Of a DNA stretch of 64,000 bases, positions 52,096-64,000 are shown in pieces. The position numbers and the translations under genes are program-made. The stretch is from the NCBI GenBank assembly GCA_002914805.1, contig JXTB01000082.1:516963-580962 (forward strand), given 5' to 3'. The notes beneath the pieces were generated by a model that made no database searches, was not told the DNA's origin, and was given only the letters and a program-made list of their open reading frames with translations. The stretch is from Parasponia andersonii. Lineage: Eukaryota; Streptophyta; Magnoliopsida; Rosales; Cannabaceae. Each line of letters begins with the position of its first letter. Position 1 is the stretch's first letter.

Positions 52096-52109
52096 AAGGG
52101 AGTAGGAAA
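52096..52109 (+). other. Polypurine tract of the chromovirus
   Basis: AAGGGAGTAGGAAA directly before the right LTR start at 52111. Confidence 0.85.
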
Positions 52110-52110
52110 T

Positions 52111-55100
52111 TGTAATACTAAGTCTGTTACTTAGCCTAAAATTTTACTATATTTATTTAAATTATTTAATCACATAAATTAAATAGTTATACACTAACAA
52201 ATTTTGTAGAGATGGTTGAAGTTGAATATACACATAGAAGCCAAGTTTAACCACATGTGCCTAATAAAAAGAAAAAAATATGCATTTCTAAATTCATGCA
52301 TATAATTATTGTTTAATGTGTTAATTGTTTGATTAATTTTAATATTAATCTCTTAATATGTTGAATTAATAAGTAATATTAATTTTCTTTTTCAAATATA
52401 TGATAATAGAATAGTTAGTATATATTTATGTATTTAAGTTTGATTAGATATATAACATGACATATATAACTACTACTATTATTAATATGATATAGACTTA
52501 ATTAATTGTATTTGCTATTGGGCTCTAAATTTGACCCAATAGGAAAATCCAAATTGAAGTTGTTAATATGGCTTATTTGTATTTTGACTCTAAATACTTT
52601 AGCCCAATAATCACTTATCTTGATACAAAAAAGCCCAAATTAAATTTTTTAATAATTCTAGCCCAAATTATAGATTAAGTATTATATGTATTATATATAC
52701 TTGATTTAATAAAGATGGAAAAGAAAAGAATAATTGACAACTTTTATTAAGTTTCCAATAAATTATATTAGGACTATTTTTATTATTTGTATATTATTAC
52801 TTTATTAATGGTGGAGTTGGCAAAATATGTTATGAGTTTACATCCCACTAGTGACTAAAGCAAAAGAAATTAATTAATAATATTAGAAAACAAAATAAAT
52901 TTTGAAAAGTGTAAAGATGGTATGGTTTAATACATTAATTATTTGAAAGGTGCATTCATTATATTGATTAAATGGATACTAAATTCAAATATAATGTTGT
53001 TTATATATTATGTATCCACATATTGTTATTAAATATTGTACTACTTTTATAAGTGGAAGAGCATAGTAGAAATTAATTAATTTCATGATCAAAAGATAAC
53101 AAATAAAAAAAAGAGAATAAAGTTAAGTGATGTAATTATTATTAACTTTAAAAAATATATATTTTATGTTCACAATAAGTTTATAGATATGACACTACCT
53201 TGTAATCACAATCGACTTTCCTCCAATATTTTTCTCTACCTCTCTTTCTTTTATAATTGTGGTAGTCTATAAAGATTTTAAGAAATTCTCTAAAATTTTC
53301 TTCAAGATTCAAGGAAAAAGGTAATTCTTAGAACTCTTAGTCTTTCAACATCAGTATATTTTACTACACTTAGGTTCAAATTCAATATATGATATTTCGA
53401 GTTAAAAGTTTTGTTAAGGTCTGAAATTTTTATGAGAAATCTTTCTATATGTCTATTTAATTTCTGGAAAGTTTTATAATCATATCTTACTCCTATAATT
53501 TTATAAAAATCTTTTTATACATATTGGTTGTCACCTAAGAAAAGTTAAAAAATAAATTTTATCTAGTTTGTTCTATGATTTTAAAGGGTAAACGTTTTTA
53601 ATTTTTTAATTTGAGTTGAAAATTTAAAAACATATTCATATATATGTAACTAATATTATGGAAATTTTTGTGATATGATGATTTTATTTCTGATCATTAT
53701 TAAATTTTTTTATATATTGCCTTTGTTACCAGTCAATTTGATACTTTTATTTATCTAAGATAATATTATTGAAATCTTATCCTATTGATTTTATTTAGGC
53801 ATAAAAATATTTTAGATAGTAATATAAATGTCATAAGAGATTCAAAATATTTTTAGAACTTTTGAAAATATTTATAATTAATTATAATTTTCAAAATAGC
53901 ATATGGTTTTTATAAGTTAAGTGATGTCATAAATTTTAAGATATAACTTTAAGAATTATATGTGCTATATAATAATATAATTTTGAATCCCTAATTTTTT
54001 TATATGTGTAAAAATGTGTTAGAGATATTCTTTTAAAATATCAAGATTTTTAGGTGCATAGAAATAATTCTATAAAATTTAAGAATAGTTTGGTGCTTTA
54101 ATAGTTTTTATTAAATTTCAATTTATAGATTNAAACATGATTTTATAATTGTATGATATGAGTGTTTTTTTTAAAACATATAAATACGTTTCTAATAGCA
54201 TGTATTAATATATATATATATATAATGAATATTATTACATGAATATTAATAAAAAAAAAGGATAAAAAGAGGGACGTGGTTACAACAAGATCGAGTATAT
54301 GGAATTTTACTACAAGCACAAATAAAATTTTGTAATGACCTAAAGTAAGTAAATCATATCCTATGTGTTTACATGAAAAATTGTGTGCTATTTGTGATGT
54401 AATTCTGATTATACTAATATGTTGTTATAGTTTGTAATAATAGTTGCATTAAGTATATAAATATGTCATGAACATGTACATACATAATTGCATGAAAAAA
54501 ATTATGATTTTCAATGAAATTTATTTTTTTTAATAGTACTATGTATTCAAAACCATGTTCTAAGAAAAATATTCTCTTTAAGTGTATGTTTCTTGAAAGG
54601 AATATGGGCAAGTAACTAATTTACCCACAGTCCTTATGTTAATAACAAAAGTTTAAACTGCGATATTAGTCATTGTAGTACAATAGCTATATTAGATCCA
54701 AATAGCTACAGGATTACATATGCTTATCATGAAACTACTTTTATGCCCATTACTTCTGTTAGATTTGACATTACACTATGTTGAGCTTAAATATGAAAAA
54801 GTTTATGAAATGAAAATATTTATGAATAAGATGTTTCAAAAAAAAGGACACATAATTATGGTTCTAAAAGTATACTATTCATGTGACATGATATTCATTG
54901 CATGCATGGGATTTACAAACTGGGCGCAAGCTCATTCTATTCATTTAAATTTTCTAGATGAGCAATAATTCTTACTGGATGTTGGTTGGTGGTGGCGGAA
55001 TCCCAAATGGTAATAAAATATTTTAAGCAATTTTATGTTCTTACTTTCAAGTACTTAATTATTTGACCAAAAATGAGTGTGGTTTTTTTTTATGAAGTGT

Positions 55101-55312
55101 ATGAATTTATTTTCTATTTTGAGACTTAATTTCAATTATGAAGTAAAATAAATCTTTATTAAGAAATATTTCTTTAATTTAATTACAAATAATAACGTTT
55201 AAAAATAAATGAAATTTTCAAAAAAAAAAAAAAGCTAATCTTCCACTTTAACCTTATAAGATAAAACTATAAATTAACATTTCTTTTTAATATAGATTTA
55301 TGTAATGTTACA
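52111..55312 (+). repeat. 3' LTR of the chromovirus (contains an assembly N)
   Basis: Starts TGTAATACTAAG and ends AATGTTACA. It aligns with the left LTR from 52673 on. At 54132 a single N stands where the left LTR has 188 further bases (46029-46216). The true length is therefore near 3.39 kb. GGTGG follows. Confidence 0.88.
54132..54132. other. Ambiguous base marking a collapsed gap
   Basis: The only N in the window. Comparison with the left LTR shows sequence missing on its right side, so it marks a gap join rather than one unread base. Confidence 0.8.
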
Positions 55313-55317
55313 GGTGG

Positions 55318-56273
55318 CCTTAAGGGCATTATGCTATTATCTACAATAGGCATTAGCTGTGCTAGTAAGTGTCGTGCAAACTCGCATGCAACACAAGTAC
55401 AATGGTTGTGCTAGAGCCCAATCAACTTGGCTTGATAGCCATTTTTGAGCAAATTTTGGATTGGGTACTATCCTGAGAGTCTGGATAGGTAAAAACATAG
55501 TGAAGGAAAGACGTCGCACTTAAGAAGAAAAAATAGAGAAAATACAAAGACTGACTGGAGAATTTGAAATTTTTCTAGAATTTAGTTAGCAATTTTCTTT
55601 TCTCTAGGAAACCATGAATTGGATTATTTATTTATGATATTTAATTATTATACTATAAATGTTTAACATGCCATATAGATTTAGATTGCGCTACTCTATG
55701 CATCATTATATATGTGCATACAATATTGATTTCTTTTGATAAAAAATATATTGTATGAAATTGAAAACTAATGTTCTAAAAAATTGAGTGGGAGAGAGTA
55801 CATTTAGGAATATTTACCTATGGGTTCCATTGTTTATCCATGATAATATATTTATATACAAACTCCTCAAGGATAAGTATACATTAGGTTATTATTGATT
55901 GGATCTCTTTATCATAAAATATTAATACACTTACTAAGTAGGCATACCCCAAGGTAATCTCATATAGTGGGAGTATTATATTGAAACAATAGTTATGATA
56001 CTCAACATAAACTAGTTATTAATATTTCCAAGAAACTATATTAACTAGGTTATGACCTAAAAAGATAATGATAGTTAATTTCAAGGGAGTCCTTAAAGAT
56101 AATTAATCTTAGATAATTAGATCTAGTTATTGCAAATTATCTTCCCCAAGGTTGATTTTTTCATAGAGACTAGATTATCATTGCAATAATGTATTATATG
56201 TCATTTATGGGTTTTTTATATATTTTATTGTGAATGTTTATTTATTCAAATTTTATGCATTTTATTTCAGTAT
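55318..56273 (+). other. Leader of the long-LTR copia element, right part
   Basis: Non-coding DNA between the chromovirus and the copia gag start; continues 44276-44496. It is AT-rich and no gene is seen. Confidence 0.6.
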
Positions 56274-57060
56274 ATGAAAATGTCTCCCTTAAATCTATTG
56301 TCTGTCATTCTCAACTAAAATAAGCTCACTGGTCAAAATTATGTGGATTGGAAAAGAAGTCTTTTCGTTGTCCTAATGTTTGAAGATTATAAATATATCC
56401 TGACCATACTCTGTTCTGAGACACCAGGAGAAGGTACCTCAAGCAGAATAAAGAGACCTTATGAGAAATGGCAAAAATCCAATGAAATGGCTAAATGTTA
56501 CATAATGGCCTTTATCTCTAATGTCTTGCAATTCGAACATCAAGACATGGGTCACTATTGTAGAGATCAAGAATAGTCTTGAGCAAATATTTGCAAAAGG
56601 TACTCACCAGATAGACATGTGTTCCATCATGTCTACTAAGATGAAGAAAGGAATGAGAGTTCAAGAGTGTGTATTTCATGTCATGGATCTATTGAATGAG
56701 ACTAGGGTTCATAGAGCAAAGATAGATGAGGAAACTCAAATTGACATGCTTCTAAAAAACTTATCAAAATAATTCAATCAGTTCAATGTGAACTATAATA
56801 TAAATGAGATAAAGCTCATCATGACTAAACTGATGAATGAACTCCATTCTGCTAAGGAAATTCTTATTAAGACATGATCATTGAACCTTACTAAGTTAAA
56901 CTCTAAGATAAAGTCCAATAATCCTAATAATAAGAAAAATAACAAAAAGGCAAATGGTAGGAAAAAGAAGCTATCTAGCAAGAAAGATAGGAAACCAAAG
57001 CAAATTGCTTCAAATGTGAAGAGAAAGGCCACTGCAAAAAGGATTGCCCTAAGCTGAATA
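56274..57060 (+). pseudogene. Copia gag with intact zinc knuckle
   Basis: From ATG 56274 the frame reads a short N-terminus, a TAA, NKLTGQNYVDWKRSL, and then YEKWQKSNEMAKCYI, the gag segments of a common plant copia family. It shifts frame near 56545 and continues with LEQIFAKGT and MRVQECVFHVMDLLNE. A Lys-rich stretch precedes a CCHC zinc knuckle at 57006-57053 (CFKCEEKGHCKKDC), all four ligands present. Stops at several points; inactive. Confidence 0.85.
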
Positions 57061-60000
57061 AGCAAGATATAAGTGAGACTTTTGTTATTGAAGCATGTTT
57101 AGTTCAGAGTTCTACTAATACCTGAGTAGTATACTCAAGTACAACTAATCATATTTGTAATTCTCTTTGCTGGTTTCAGGAAACTATAACACTTAATGAT
57201 GGAGCCTTCAAACTGAGATTAAGGTCAATCTAGATGGTGTCAGTAGTAGCCATAGGAACTGTAGTTTTATATTTTAAGAATAAAATTTTACATTTAAATA
57301 ATTGCTTTTGGGTTTCAAAACTCCAAAGGAAATTAGTTTCAATTGCTTGTTTAGTTGAACAAAGATATACTATTGGCTTTAATTCCTCTATTTTTATTTC
57401 TAGAAATAAGGCTGAAGTTTATTTTGGTACATTGATAAATGACTTGTATTATTTAAGTCCTAGTCCTGAAAGTTGCTTGACATTTTAAGTGTTGAACACA
57501 TGCACCCACCAAAAAGAAGGAAAATTTCTTCTTCAATAAATCAAGTACGTACAACTATAGCACTTTAAGACTTTGTCACATCAACCAGACAAGAATACAA
57601 AGGTTGAACAAAGATAAACTCTTGGGTCCATTAGATTTTGAATCAATACCTTGTAAAATCTAGTCTAGAAGGAGAGATGATCAAAAGACAATTCAAGTCT
57701 TAAGATAAACATGCAACAACACAATTGGAATTGGTCTATACAGATGTATATAATTCAATCAATGTATAAGATAGAGATAGCTATGAGTACTTCATTACTT
57801 TCACTAATGATTACTCTAGATATAGCTATATATACCTAATACATCATAAGTCTAAATCTTATAAGAAATTTAAAGAATTCAAAGCGGAGACAGAAAAGCA
57901 ATCAGATAAACTTCTAAAGAAATTCGGATTTGATATAGATGGAGAATACCTCACAAGAGAGTTTAAATAGTACTTAATTGATAATGGGATTGTATCTCAT
58001 TTGATTGCAACAGGCATACCTCAGCAAAATAGTGTAGCAAAAGGAAGAAATATGAGACTCTTAGATATGGTGAAGTCCATGATAAGTTATTCAACTTTTC
58101 TCATTTTGTTTTGGAGATATTCTTTACAAACTACAATGTATCTTTTAAATGTAGCACCCTCCAAATCTGTTTCAAAGACACCTAGAGAATTATAGACAAG
58201 ACCAACCTAATCTATATTCGCATGTGGGGATTCTAGCATACGTGCTAAAGACTAAAAAAGATAAATTAGAGTCTTATTTAGAAGTTTGCGTTTTGTATGT
58301 TATCCAAAGGGAATAAAAAGAGGCCTATTCTATAGTCCTCAAGACAAGAAAGTCATTATTAGCACCAATACTACATTTTTAGAGGAAAACTATATGAATG
58401 ATTTTAAACCAAAGAACAAAGTAATACTTGAGGAACTCTTTGGTGAAACTATGGCTTCTCAAGTAGTATCTGCTACCGAGCAAAAGGAAGATAATGATCA
58501 TAGTAATGAAGAGATTCAACATTTATAAAAGGAAATAGTATAGCCACGTAGTAGTAGGAGGGTAACATGATTACTTGTAAGGTACATGTTGTTGGGGGAA
58601 AATGTGGCTACCTCAACTAAGTATGAACAAGAACCCAAAAACTACGAAGAGACCATTTCTAACAAAGATGCCGATATATGGCATAAAATTATGAACCTTA
58701 AAATGTAATCAATGTATTCTAATAAATTTTGGTCTCTTGTAGAAGTATCTGAATGGATAAAACCCATAGAGTGCAAGTAGATCTACAGGAAGAAAAGAGG
58801 AGCTAATGGAAAAGTAGAGACATACAAAGTTAGATTAGTGGCTAAAATATATACTCAAAAAGAGGGTATAGACTATGAAGAGATATTTTGTCTAGTCGCT
58901 ATACTTAAGTCTATTAGGATACTACTCTCACTTACAATCAGTCTCGACTATGAGATTTTGCAAATAGATATCAAAACTACCTTCCTTAATGGGATTTTGA
59001 TGAAGACATCTATATGCAACAACTAGAAGGGTTCAAACCAGTAGGAAAAGAACACATGGTATGCAAGTTATAAAGACTAATCTACAGATTAAAGCAAGCA
59101 TCTAGATCATAGAACATTAGATTTGATCAAGCTCTAAAATAATATGGATTTGATCAAAATATCAATGAACCATATGTTTATAAGAAAGTACAAGAAAAAG
59201 CTATTACTTTCCTAATCTTGTACATGGATGATATTCTTCTTATTGAAAATGATGTAGGGATATTATCTACAACCAAGAAATAGTTAGCAGCATAGTTTGA
59301 TGTGAAGAACTTGGGATAAGCTTGTTATGTTCTTAGGATCAAACTCTTAAGAAATCGTAAGAATAAAATTATAGCTTTATCCCAAATAGTGTATATTAAA
59401 AACATACTGAAAAGTTTCAGCATAGAAAATTCAAAGAAATGCTTGCTACCTTTCAAGCATAGAATTTACCTTTCCAAAGATTAATGCCCTAAGTCAACTA
59501 AGGAAAGAGCACACATGACTAAGATTCCTTATGCAGAAGCTATAAGAAGCTTAATGTATACAATGTTGCGCACTAGACCAGTTATCTATTATACTGTTGG
59601 CATAATTAGTCAATATCATTCCAATCCAGGAATGGCACATTGGACTGCTTCAAGCATATTCTCAAATATCTTAGAAGAACCAAAGATTATATGCTTGTAA
59701 ATTCCAGTGGAAAATTGACACTAGTAGGCTATACAGACTCTGATTTTCAATCAGACGAAAATGAGAAAAGTCTATGTCTGGATATGTTTACACTTTCAGA
59801 GGAAGAGTTGTGAGCTAGAGAAGCATTAAGTAGAGTTATATTGCTGACTCCACCACAAAAGCTGAGCATGTCGCAGCTTTAGAAGCAATAAAAGAAGTTG
59901 TATGGCTTTATAAATTCCTTCAAGACATTAAGGTATCTAGTGCAACTAGCCTAATTGTACTACACTGTGACAATAGTGGTGCAGTGACACAGTCAAAGGA

Positions 60001-60202
60001 ATCAAGAAAATACAAGTTACAGAAACATATTCATAGAAAGTATCACCAACTTCGAAGTATAGTACAAGATAGAAATATTAAAGTCACCAAAATAGAAATA
60101 GCTAACAACGCATCTGATCCATTTATAAGGGCTATTATTGGAACGACTTTTAATTGGTATTTAGAAACTATGGGGATTAGAGAGATTCCTCAACTACTTT
60201 GA
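57061..60202 (+). pseudogene. Copia pol: protease region, integrase, RT, RNase H
   Basis: A pre-integrase segment lies at 57234-57488. Integrase keeps VYTDVYNS (57735) and DIDGEYLTREF (57930), but near 58035 the usual catalytic Glu is Lys (VAKGRNMRLLDMV). RT has RLVAKIYTQKEGIDYEEIF (58830), LQIDIKTTFLNG (58960) and the intact active site LYMDDILL (59220). RNase H has GYTDSDFQSDEN (59730), TTKAEHVA (59855) and HCDNSGAV (59965). The frame ends at TGA 60200-60202, right before the polypurine tract. Stops and shifts interrupt every domain. Confidence 0.87.
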
Positions 60203-60208
60203 GAGCTA

Positions 60209-60217
60209 GTGGGAGAT
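60209..60217 (+). other. Polypurine tract of the long-LTR copia element
   Basis: GTGGGAGAT directly before the right LTR at 60218. Confidence 0.8.
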
Positions 60218-62069
60218 TGTTAGAATTAGTGGGAGAAACTCATAAAAGTTGTTGCTTTTATGTAAACATTTTCATATCAATGAAATAAAAGTATTATTCA
60301 GTAAATAATTTGTGCATAATGTTATTTGAATAAAGATTCATTTAATTATATTAATATATATCTATATGATTACAATGTTGATGCATAGAAGACGTAAATA
60401 CATGTTATTTACAATTATTTAATAGTAGTTCATAGCTATAGAAATAAGCTTGGGTGGTTTATTTATGCTGTAGCAGACTTTGGAATAAATTGACTTGCAT
60501 TGGTTAATTTAAGTCAATTGCTGTAATGAGACTTACTCCAAATTGGATTATAAATGAGATTCTATTGATAATGTCAATGGAAAAGAATTTCATAGGCAGT
60601 GCTTCGCTTTACTCTAAATCTTAAGTTAGCTTTGATTATATATTCATAAGTATGGCTTTATTTGAATTACAAATAAGTGGCATCAATTGAGGTCAATATT
60701 CTTTATTGTTTGGTAAAACATATTTGTTGAATTATATAGTTGTAATTAATGGTATAGAATTTGGTGAAATAACATCTCTTAGCAAATTTTGATACTTGAT
60801 CATAAGACTTAGACCTAAGTTATCAACACTGATTTAGTCAGAAAGATGTTGACTGATGATCATTAGAAATATCAATAAGGACCAAGAAATATATACTCAT
60901 GTTTATATGATGCTAAACAAAAGGGTATTAGTGATGATTTATTGTGCTATAGGACATTAGTCTAATGTGTAGCATGGACAGTTAGAGTACAACTTCAGTT
61001 CTTTAGTGAAATGGACTTGAAATTAAATAATAAATGGGTATTTTTAATCATTTAGGCCAATTGTACATATCCATAAGATCATAGGGTTAACTTATGTCAA
61101 TGGTTACATTGTTACTAGACTGGACTAATTATATAGTAATTTGATAAATAAAGTAAGACTGCATTAAAGCCTACACACCGGGCCCAAAAACTGGGCCTAG
61201 CATATTGCATAATTAGTGGGAAAGAATTGGCTTCGGTTTTGGTAAATTCCGGATAAAACTAGTAAGCTTGGTCACTAAGTTATCAATCTTTTCTTATATG
61301 GTAATTTCTATATAAAGTTTGATTGTGATTCCCATTTCTTGATTTGGTTCAATCAATTTAGATATAATTAGATACTAATTATAATTGATTGAATATTGAC
61401 AAATCAAGAAAGAACTGACAAGGTAATATTTAATTGATTGTTGAATATAAAAAGGCAAGTCAAGATAGTCAATTATTACAACTTGTGAAATTGGGCAATA
61501 GGATATTTCTAAAAAGGGAACTACTTAATTTTGGCTGATCTTGGCCAATAAGGAAAGAGCCAACATGCCTAAAGCACAATGATTGTGGTGTGTGAAACTC
61601 TATAGTTTTCTTATAGAGACCTCCCTCCTATTGCCTAAAAATAGGAGACTCTAAACACCCATTTCACAAGTAATAAAAATCATATCGAAGTTCTGTTAGT
61701 TTTTTGGAGAGAAAGATTAACAAAGATAAGTGAATAGTTCATATTCTGTTATTTAATTTCTTTGTGAGTCAACAAGCAGTTCCTATCTTGATCTTTTCCT
61801 CTATAGCATATAGAAACTATACTCTTGTATGACTATACATAAAGATAGTCTAGAAGAAGAAGAGAGGATTAGAATAGTTCTCTAGGTCATCTCAGATTTG
61901 AAAGAGGTATGTCCCCAATCATATATCTAATATATTATTATGAGATTGAAACGCTCCTGCTTATTTTTTCACTGCATTAAATCTATGAAAAATTGTTGGT
62001 GGAACTTTCTATGAAAATCAAATTTTTAAAAATACCACTAACTGCAATTTTTCTCAAGTATTTCTAATA
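60218..62069 (+). repeat. 3' LTR of the long-LTR copia element
   Basis: Starts TGTTAGAATTAGTGGG and ends TTTCTAATA, where the left copy has TTTCCAACA. The TATA box of the left copy is mutated here (CTAAAAATAGG near 61630). Confidence 0.92.
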
Positions 62070-62253
62070 ATTTACACTTTATTTTCTTGCTTTTTAGGTT
62101 TAGTTTTAAATTAGACAGACTCCCTTCAAACCATAAAATTGATAACTTAACAATTAGATCATTTCTTTATGTGATCGACTTTACTACCACTATATTGGAC
62201 AATACTAAGTTAGAGAAATGAGGGTTCTAATTTGGATGATTAATGACACAGTA

Positions 62254-64000
62254 TAGAGATTACATTCAATATGTTTAGTATGAGTATATAATATGGGATT
62301 AGCAATAAGCATCATAACATTTTGATCATCACACCAGATAATAAGAGTATTTGGTGGAGAAACTTGTAACTTAGTAAGCAAAGATTGAATCCATGTAACT
62401 TCAGCTACAACATTAGCTAAACTCCTATATTCAGCTTTTGTAGATGACTGGAAACAATGTATTGCTTTTCAGACTGCTAAGAGAACAAGTTTGAATAAAA
62501 TACATGCAAATACCTGATCTAGACCTTTGATCATTAAGATTAGCTGCCCAGTCAGCATCACAATAAGCAACAAGATCAAACGATGAAACATCTCTGATAT
62601 GTAGACTATAATCCAAATTACCACTAAGATATCTCAAGATCCTAATGAGATTACAAAGGATTTTGCATAATTAGGTAGACCTTATTTACACTATAGGCAG
62701 TTTTAGGTCTTGTAATAGTTATATACTGCAATGCACCCATAATGGACCTATACAATTGAACATTTTTGATTGGATCACTCCTAAAAGTTGAGAGTCTAAG
62801 TCCACTGGTCATGGGTGTGCTTTGAGCTTTGGCAAATGGCATATTATCTTTACACAACAAGTCTTTTAAGTACTTAGTTTGAGACAAATGCAAACCCTCA
62901 GTAGTATGATGAACTTGAACACCTAGAAAGTAGCTAATAACCCAAGTCTTTGAGAGCAAAAGCTTGTTTAAGATCTAAGATGACAACAGTAACTGAAGAT
63001 AAGTAGCTTATAGTGATGAGAATGTCATCCATATGTATAAGAACAAAAGCGGAGTGACCATAATTGACTCGAATGAATACTAGCAGATTCGATTAAGCTA
63101 AGTGAAAGCCAAAGGAGCTTAAGGTAGATGTAATAGCAAACTAGGCTATGAGAGTCTACTTGAGGCTATAGAGAGCTTTGTGAAATTTGCAAAACCAAAC
63201 CAAGATTATTAGCATCTTCAAAACCAAGAGGTTGATCCATGTAGACGTCCACTTCTAAATCACCATTTAGAAATGCATTGTTGACATTGAGTTATCGAAT
63301 TGTCCACCCTTTAGACAGAGCTATTGTTAAAATAATCCTAATAGTAATTGGTTTGACACCAAGGCTTAAAGTTTCAGTGAAATCAAAGCCAACTTGTTGA
63401 AGAAAAACATACTTTGCATTTATGAACTGTATAATCTAAATGTTCTTTAACCTGAAATACCTACTTATAGCCAATGGGCTTTCTACCTATTGGCAATGAA
63501 ACTAAAGACCAAGTGTTGTGCTTGTTCAAAACTAAAAGTGCATTTGTCATGGCAGTTTTTTGGTGATCTTTGATGTAAAACATCAATAATTGATGTAGGT
63601 TCAAGTATGATAAGATAGACTTCATGTTTTGAAATGCATGCCTTGCCTCTGATGGTCATAGGGTGAATACTAATATAATTAAGAACATCCAGCACAGAAG
63701 AATGATTGGTAGAAGAGATAACATGCAGTGAAATAGTTTAAGATGCTTGAGTCAGTTGGACAATACAAGAAGATATTGGAGAAAGGAAAACTAAAATCGG
63801 ATAAAGAGATGCAGGAACTGGAGAAGAAAGAAGTGGAGTAGTATAAAGGGAAGTAAAGAAGGAAGAAATATTCTAAGCAGAAGAAGATGAAGAAATAGTG
63901 TGGAGTTATGGAAAGGAATGTTCATAAAAAATAACATCTCAAGAAAAAAAGAATTTCTACTATCTAGAGCTAGACATTTGTAGCCTAAGAATTGAATAGA
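62254..64000 (-). pseudogene. Outer minus-strand copia pol (right fragment, runs off the window)
   Basis: Reading down from 64000: a pre-RT segment with ISIHPMTIRGKACI near 63650, then RT with FLNGDLEVDVYM near 63240, HMDDILIT near 63020 and [10 protein letters not shown] near 62920. RNase H follows with YCDADWAANLNDQRS near 62560, AEVTWIQSLL near 62400 and TKHIECNLY ending at 62254. The frame resumes at 41225 beyond the nested insert. Several frameshifts and stops. The HPM..R and LGV.V segments suggest an Ale/Retrofit-type copia; lineage is an inference. The 5' half, with gag and 5' LTR, lies outside the window. Confidence 0.85.

Larger units (their letters stand above)
44502..55312 (+). mobile_element. 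Ty3/gypsy chromovirus (Tekay/Del-like)
   Basis: A 10.8-kb element with long LTRs (left about 2.9 kb, truncated at its start; right 3.2 kb with a gap), a primer-binding site, gag with zinc knuckle, protease, RT, RNase H, integrase, a C-terminal chromodomain and a polypurine tract. The chromodomain and the GGACGAAATT...PPT arrangement after pol are typical of Tekay/Del elements, which target heterochromatin. Stops and frameshifts are spread through gag and pol. It sits in the untranslated leader of the long-LTR copia element, same strand. Confidence 0.9.
42412..62069 (+). mobile_element. Long-LTR Ty1/copia element, interrupted by a chromovirus
   Basis: LTRs of 1851 and 1852 bp flank a primer-binding site, gag, pol and a polypurine tract. 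Target duplication is ATTTG / ATTTA (42407-42411, 62070-62074), 4 of 5. After subtracting the gypsy element at 44502-55312, its length is about 8.8 kb. LTRs differ at roughly one base in nine over the first 230 bases by eye, so the element is old. Gag and pol are full of stops. LTR length and gag style suggest an Angela/BARE-like or related lineage; that is an inference. Confidence 0.9.
41231..62253. mobile_element. Apparent solo LTR (about 1.37 kb net), interrupted by a nested copia element
   Basis: Bounded by TAGAG at 41226-41230 and 62254-62258. The parts outside the inner copia element (41231-42411 and 62070-62253) begin TGATGGGTGC and end GACACAGTA. The left part has a promoter-like ATTATAAAGAGGG at 41611-41623 followed by a purine-rich leader, as in an LTR. 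No coding region belongs to it. Family is not identified; the end TA instead of CA is unusual. Orientation appears plus from the TATA box. Confidence 0.6.

Overview
The window is nuclear DNA of a flowering plant, most likely a dicot. It has one intact, intron-rich nuclear gene with plant-type GT-AG introns, set in AT-rich DNA dominated by plant transposable elements: Ty1/copia, Ty3/gypsy of Tat and chromovirus type, hAT and MITEs. I cannot name the species. I see no rRNA gene, no tRNA gene and no CRISPR array.

The one gene I call functional is COQ5 at 24914-29431 (+). It is the mitochondrial ubiquinone C-methyltransferase, with eight coding exons giving 291 aa, plus a probable 5' leader exon. 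Intron 5 holds a foldback MITE and a partial copy of the end of exon 6.

Left of COQ5 (1-22841) is a chain of dead elements. An old SIRE-like copia LTR and gag (1503-2952 and 7561-7895, +) is split by a minus-strand copia element (2953-7560, 5-bp target duplication TAAAC). The gag then runs abruptly into the RNase H end of a Tat-lineage Ty3/gypsy element (about 7896-14351, +). That element carries an antisense multi-exon gene between pol and its 3' LTR. A degenerate hAT transposon (15807-20206) and a pol-less copia element (20334-22841, target duplication AATAA) follow, both inserted in the same stretch of low-copy-looking DNA.

Right of COQ5, 29760-40834 is mostly AT-rich non-coding DNA. It holds an orphan promoter-like patch (31031-31162), a 2.3-kb minus-strand LTR with termini TGTAATAACC and GGTTATGACA, a second LTR-like piece with a weak primer-binding site, a MULE-type MITE (38405-38756), a double palindrome and a 22-bp minisatellite.

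From 40835 to the window end is a four-layer nest. A minus-strand copia element (40835-41230 plus 62254-64000 and beyond) is split inside its RNase H by an apparent solo LTR (41231-62253, target duplication TAGAG). That LTR is split by a long-LTR plus-strand copia element (42412-62069). In the leader of that element sits a chromodomain-bearing Ty3/gypsy element (44502-55312, target duplication GGTGG). All copies carry stops, frameshifts or lost catalytic residues. A single N at 54132 replaces about 188 bp that the other LTR of the same element still has.

The elements do not act together; the layout records successive insertions. The points most worth following are the clean order of the four-layer nest, the Tat antisense gene, the SIRE-gag/Tat-pol chimera, and the COQ5 details (in-frame upstream ATG, intronic MITE, exon-6 tail copy).
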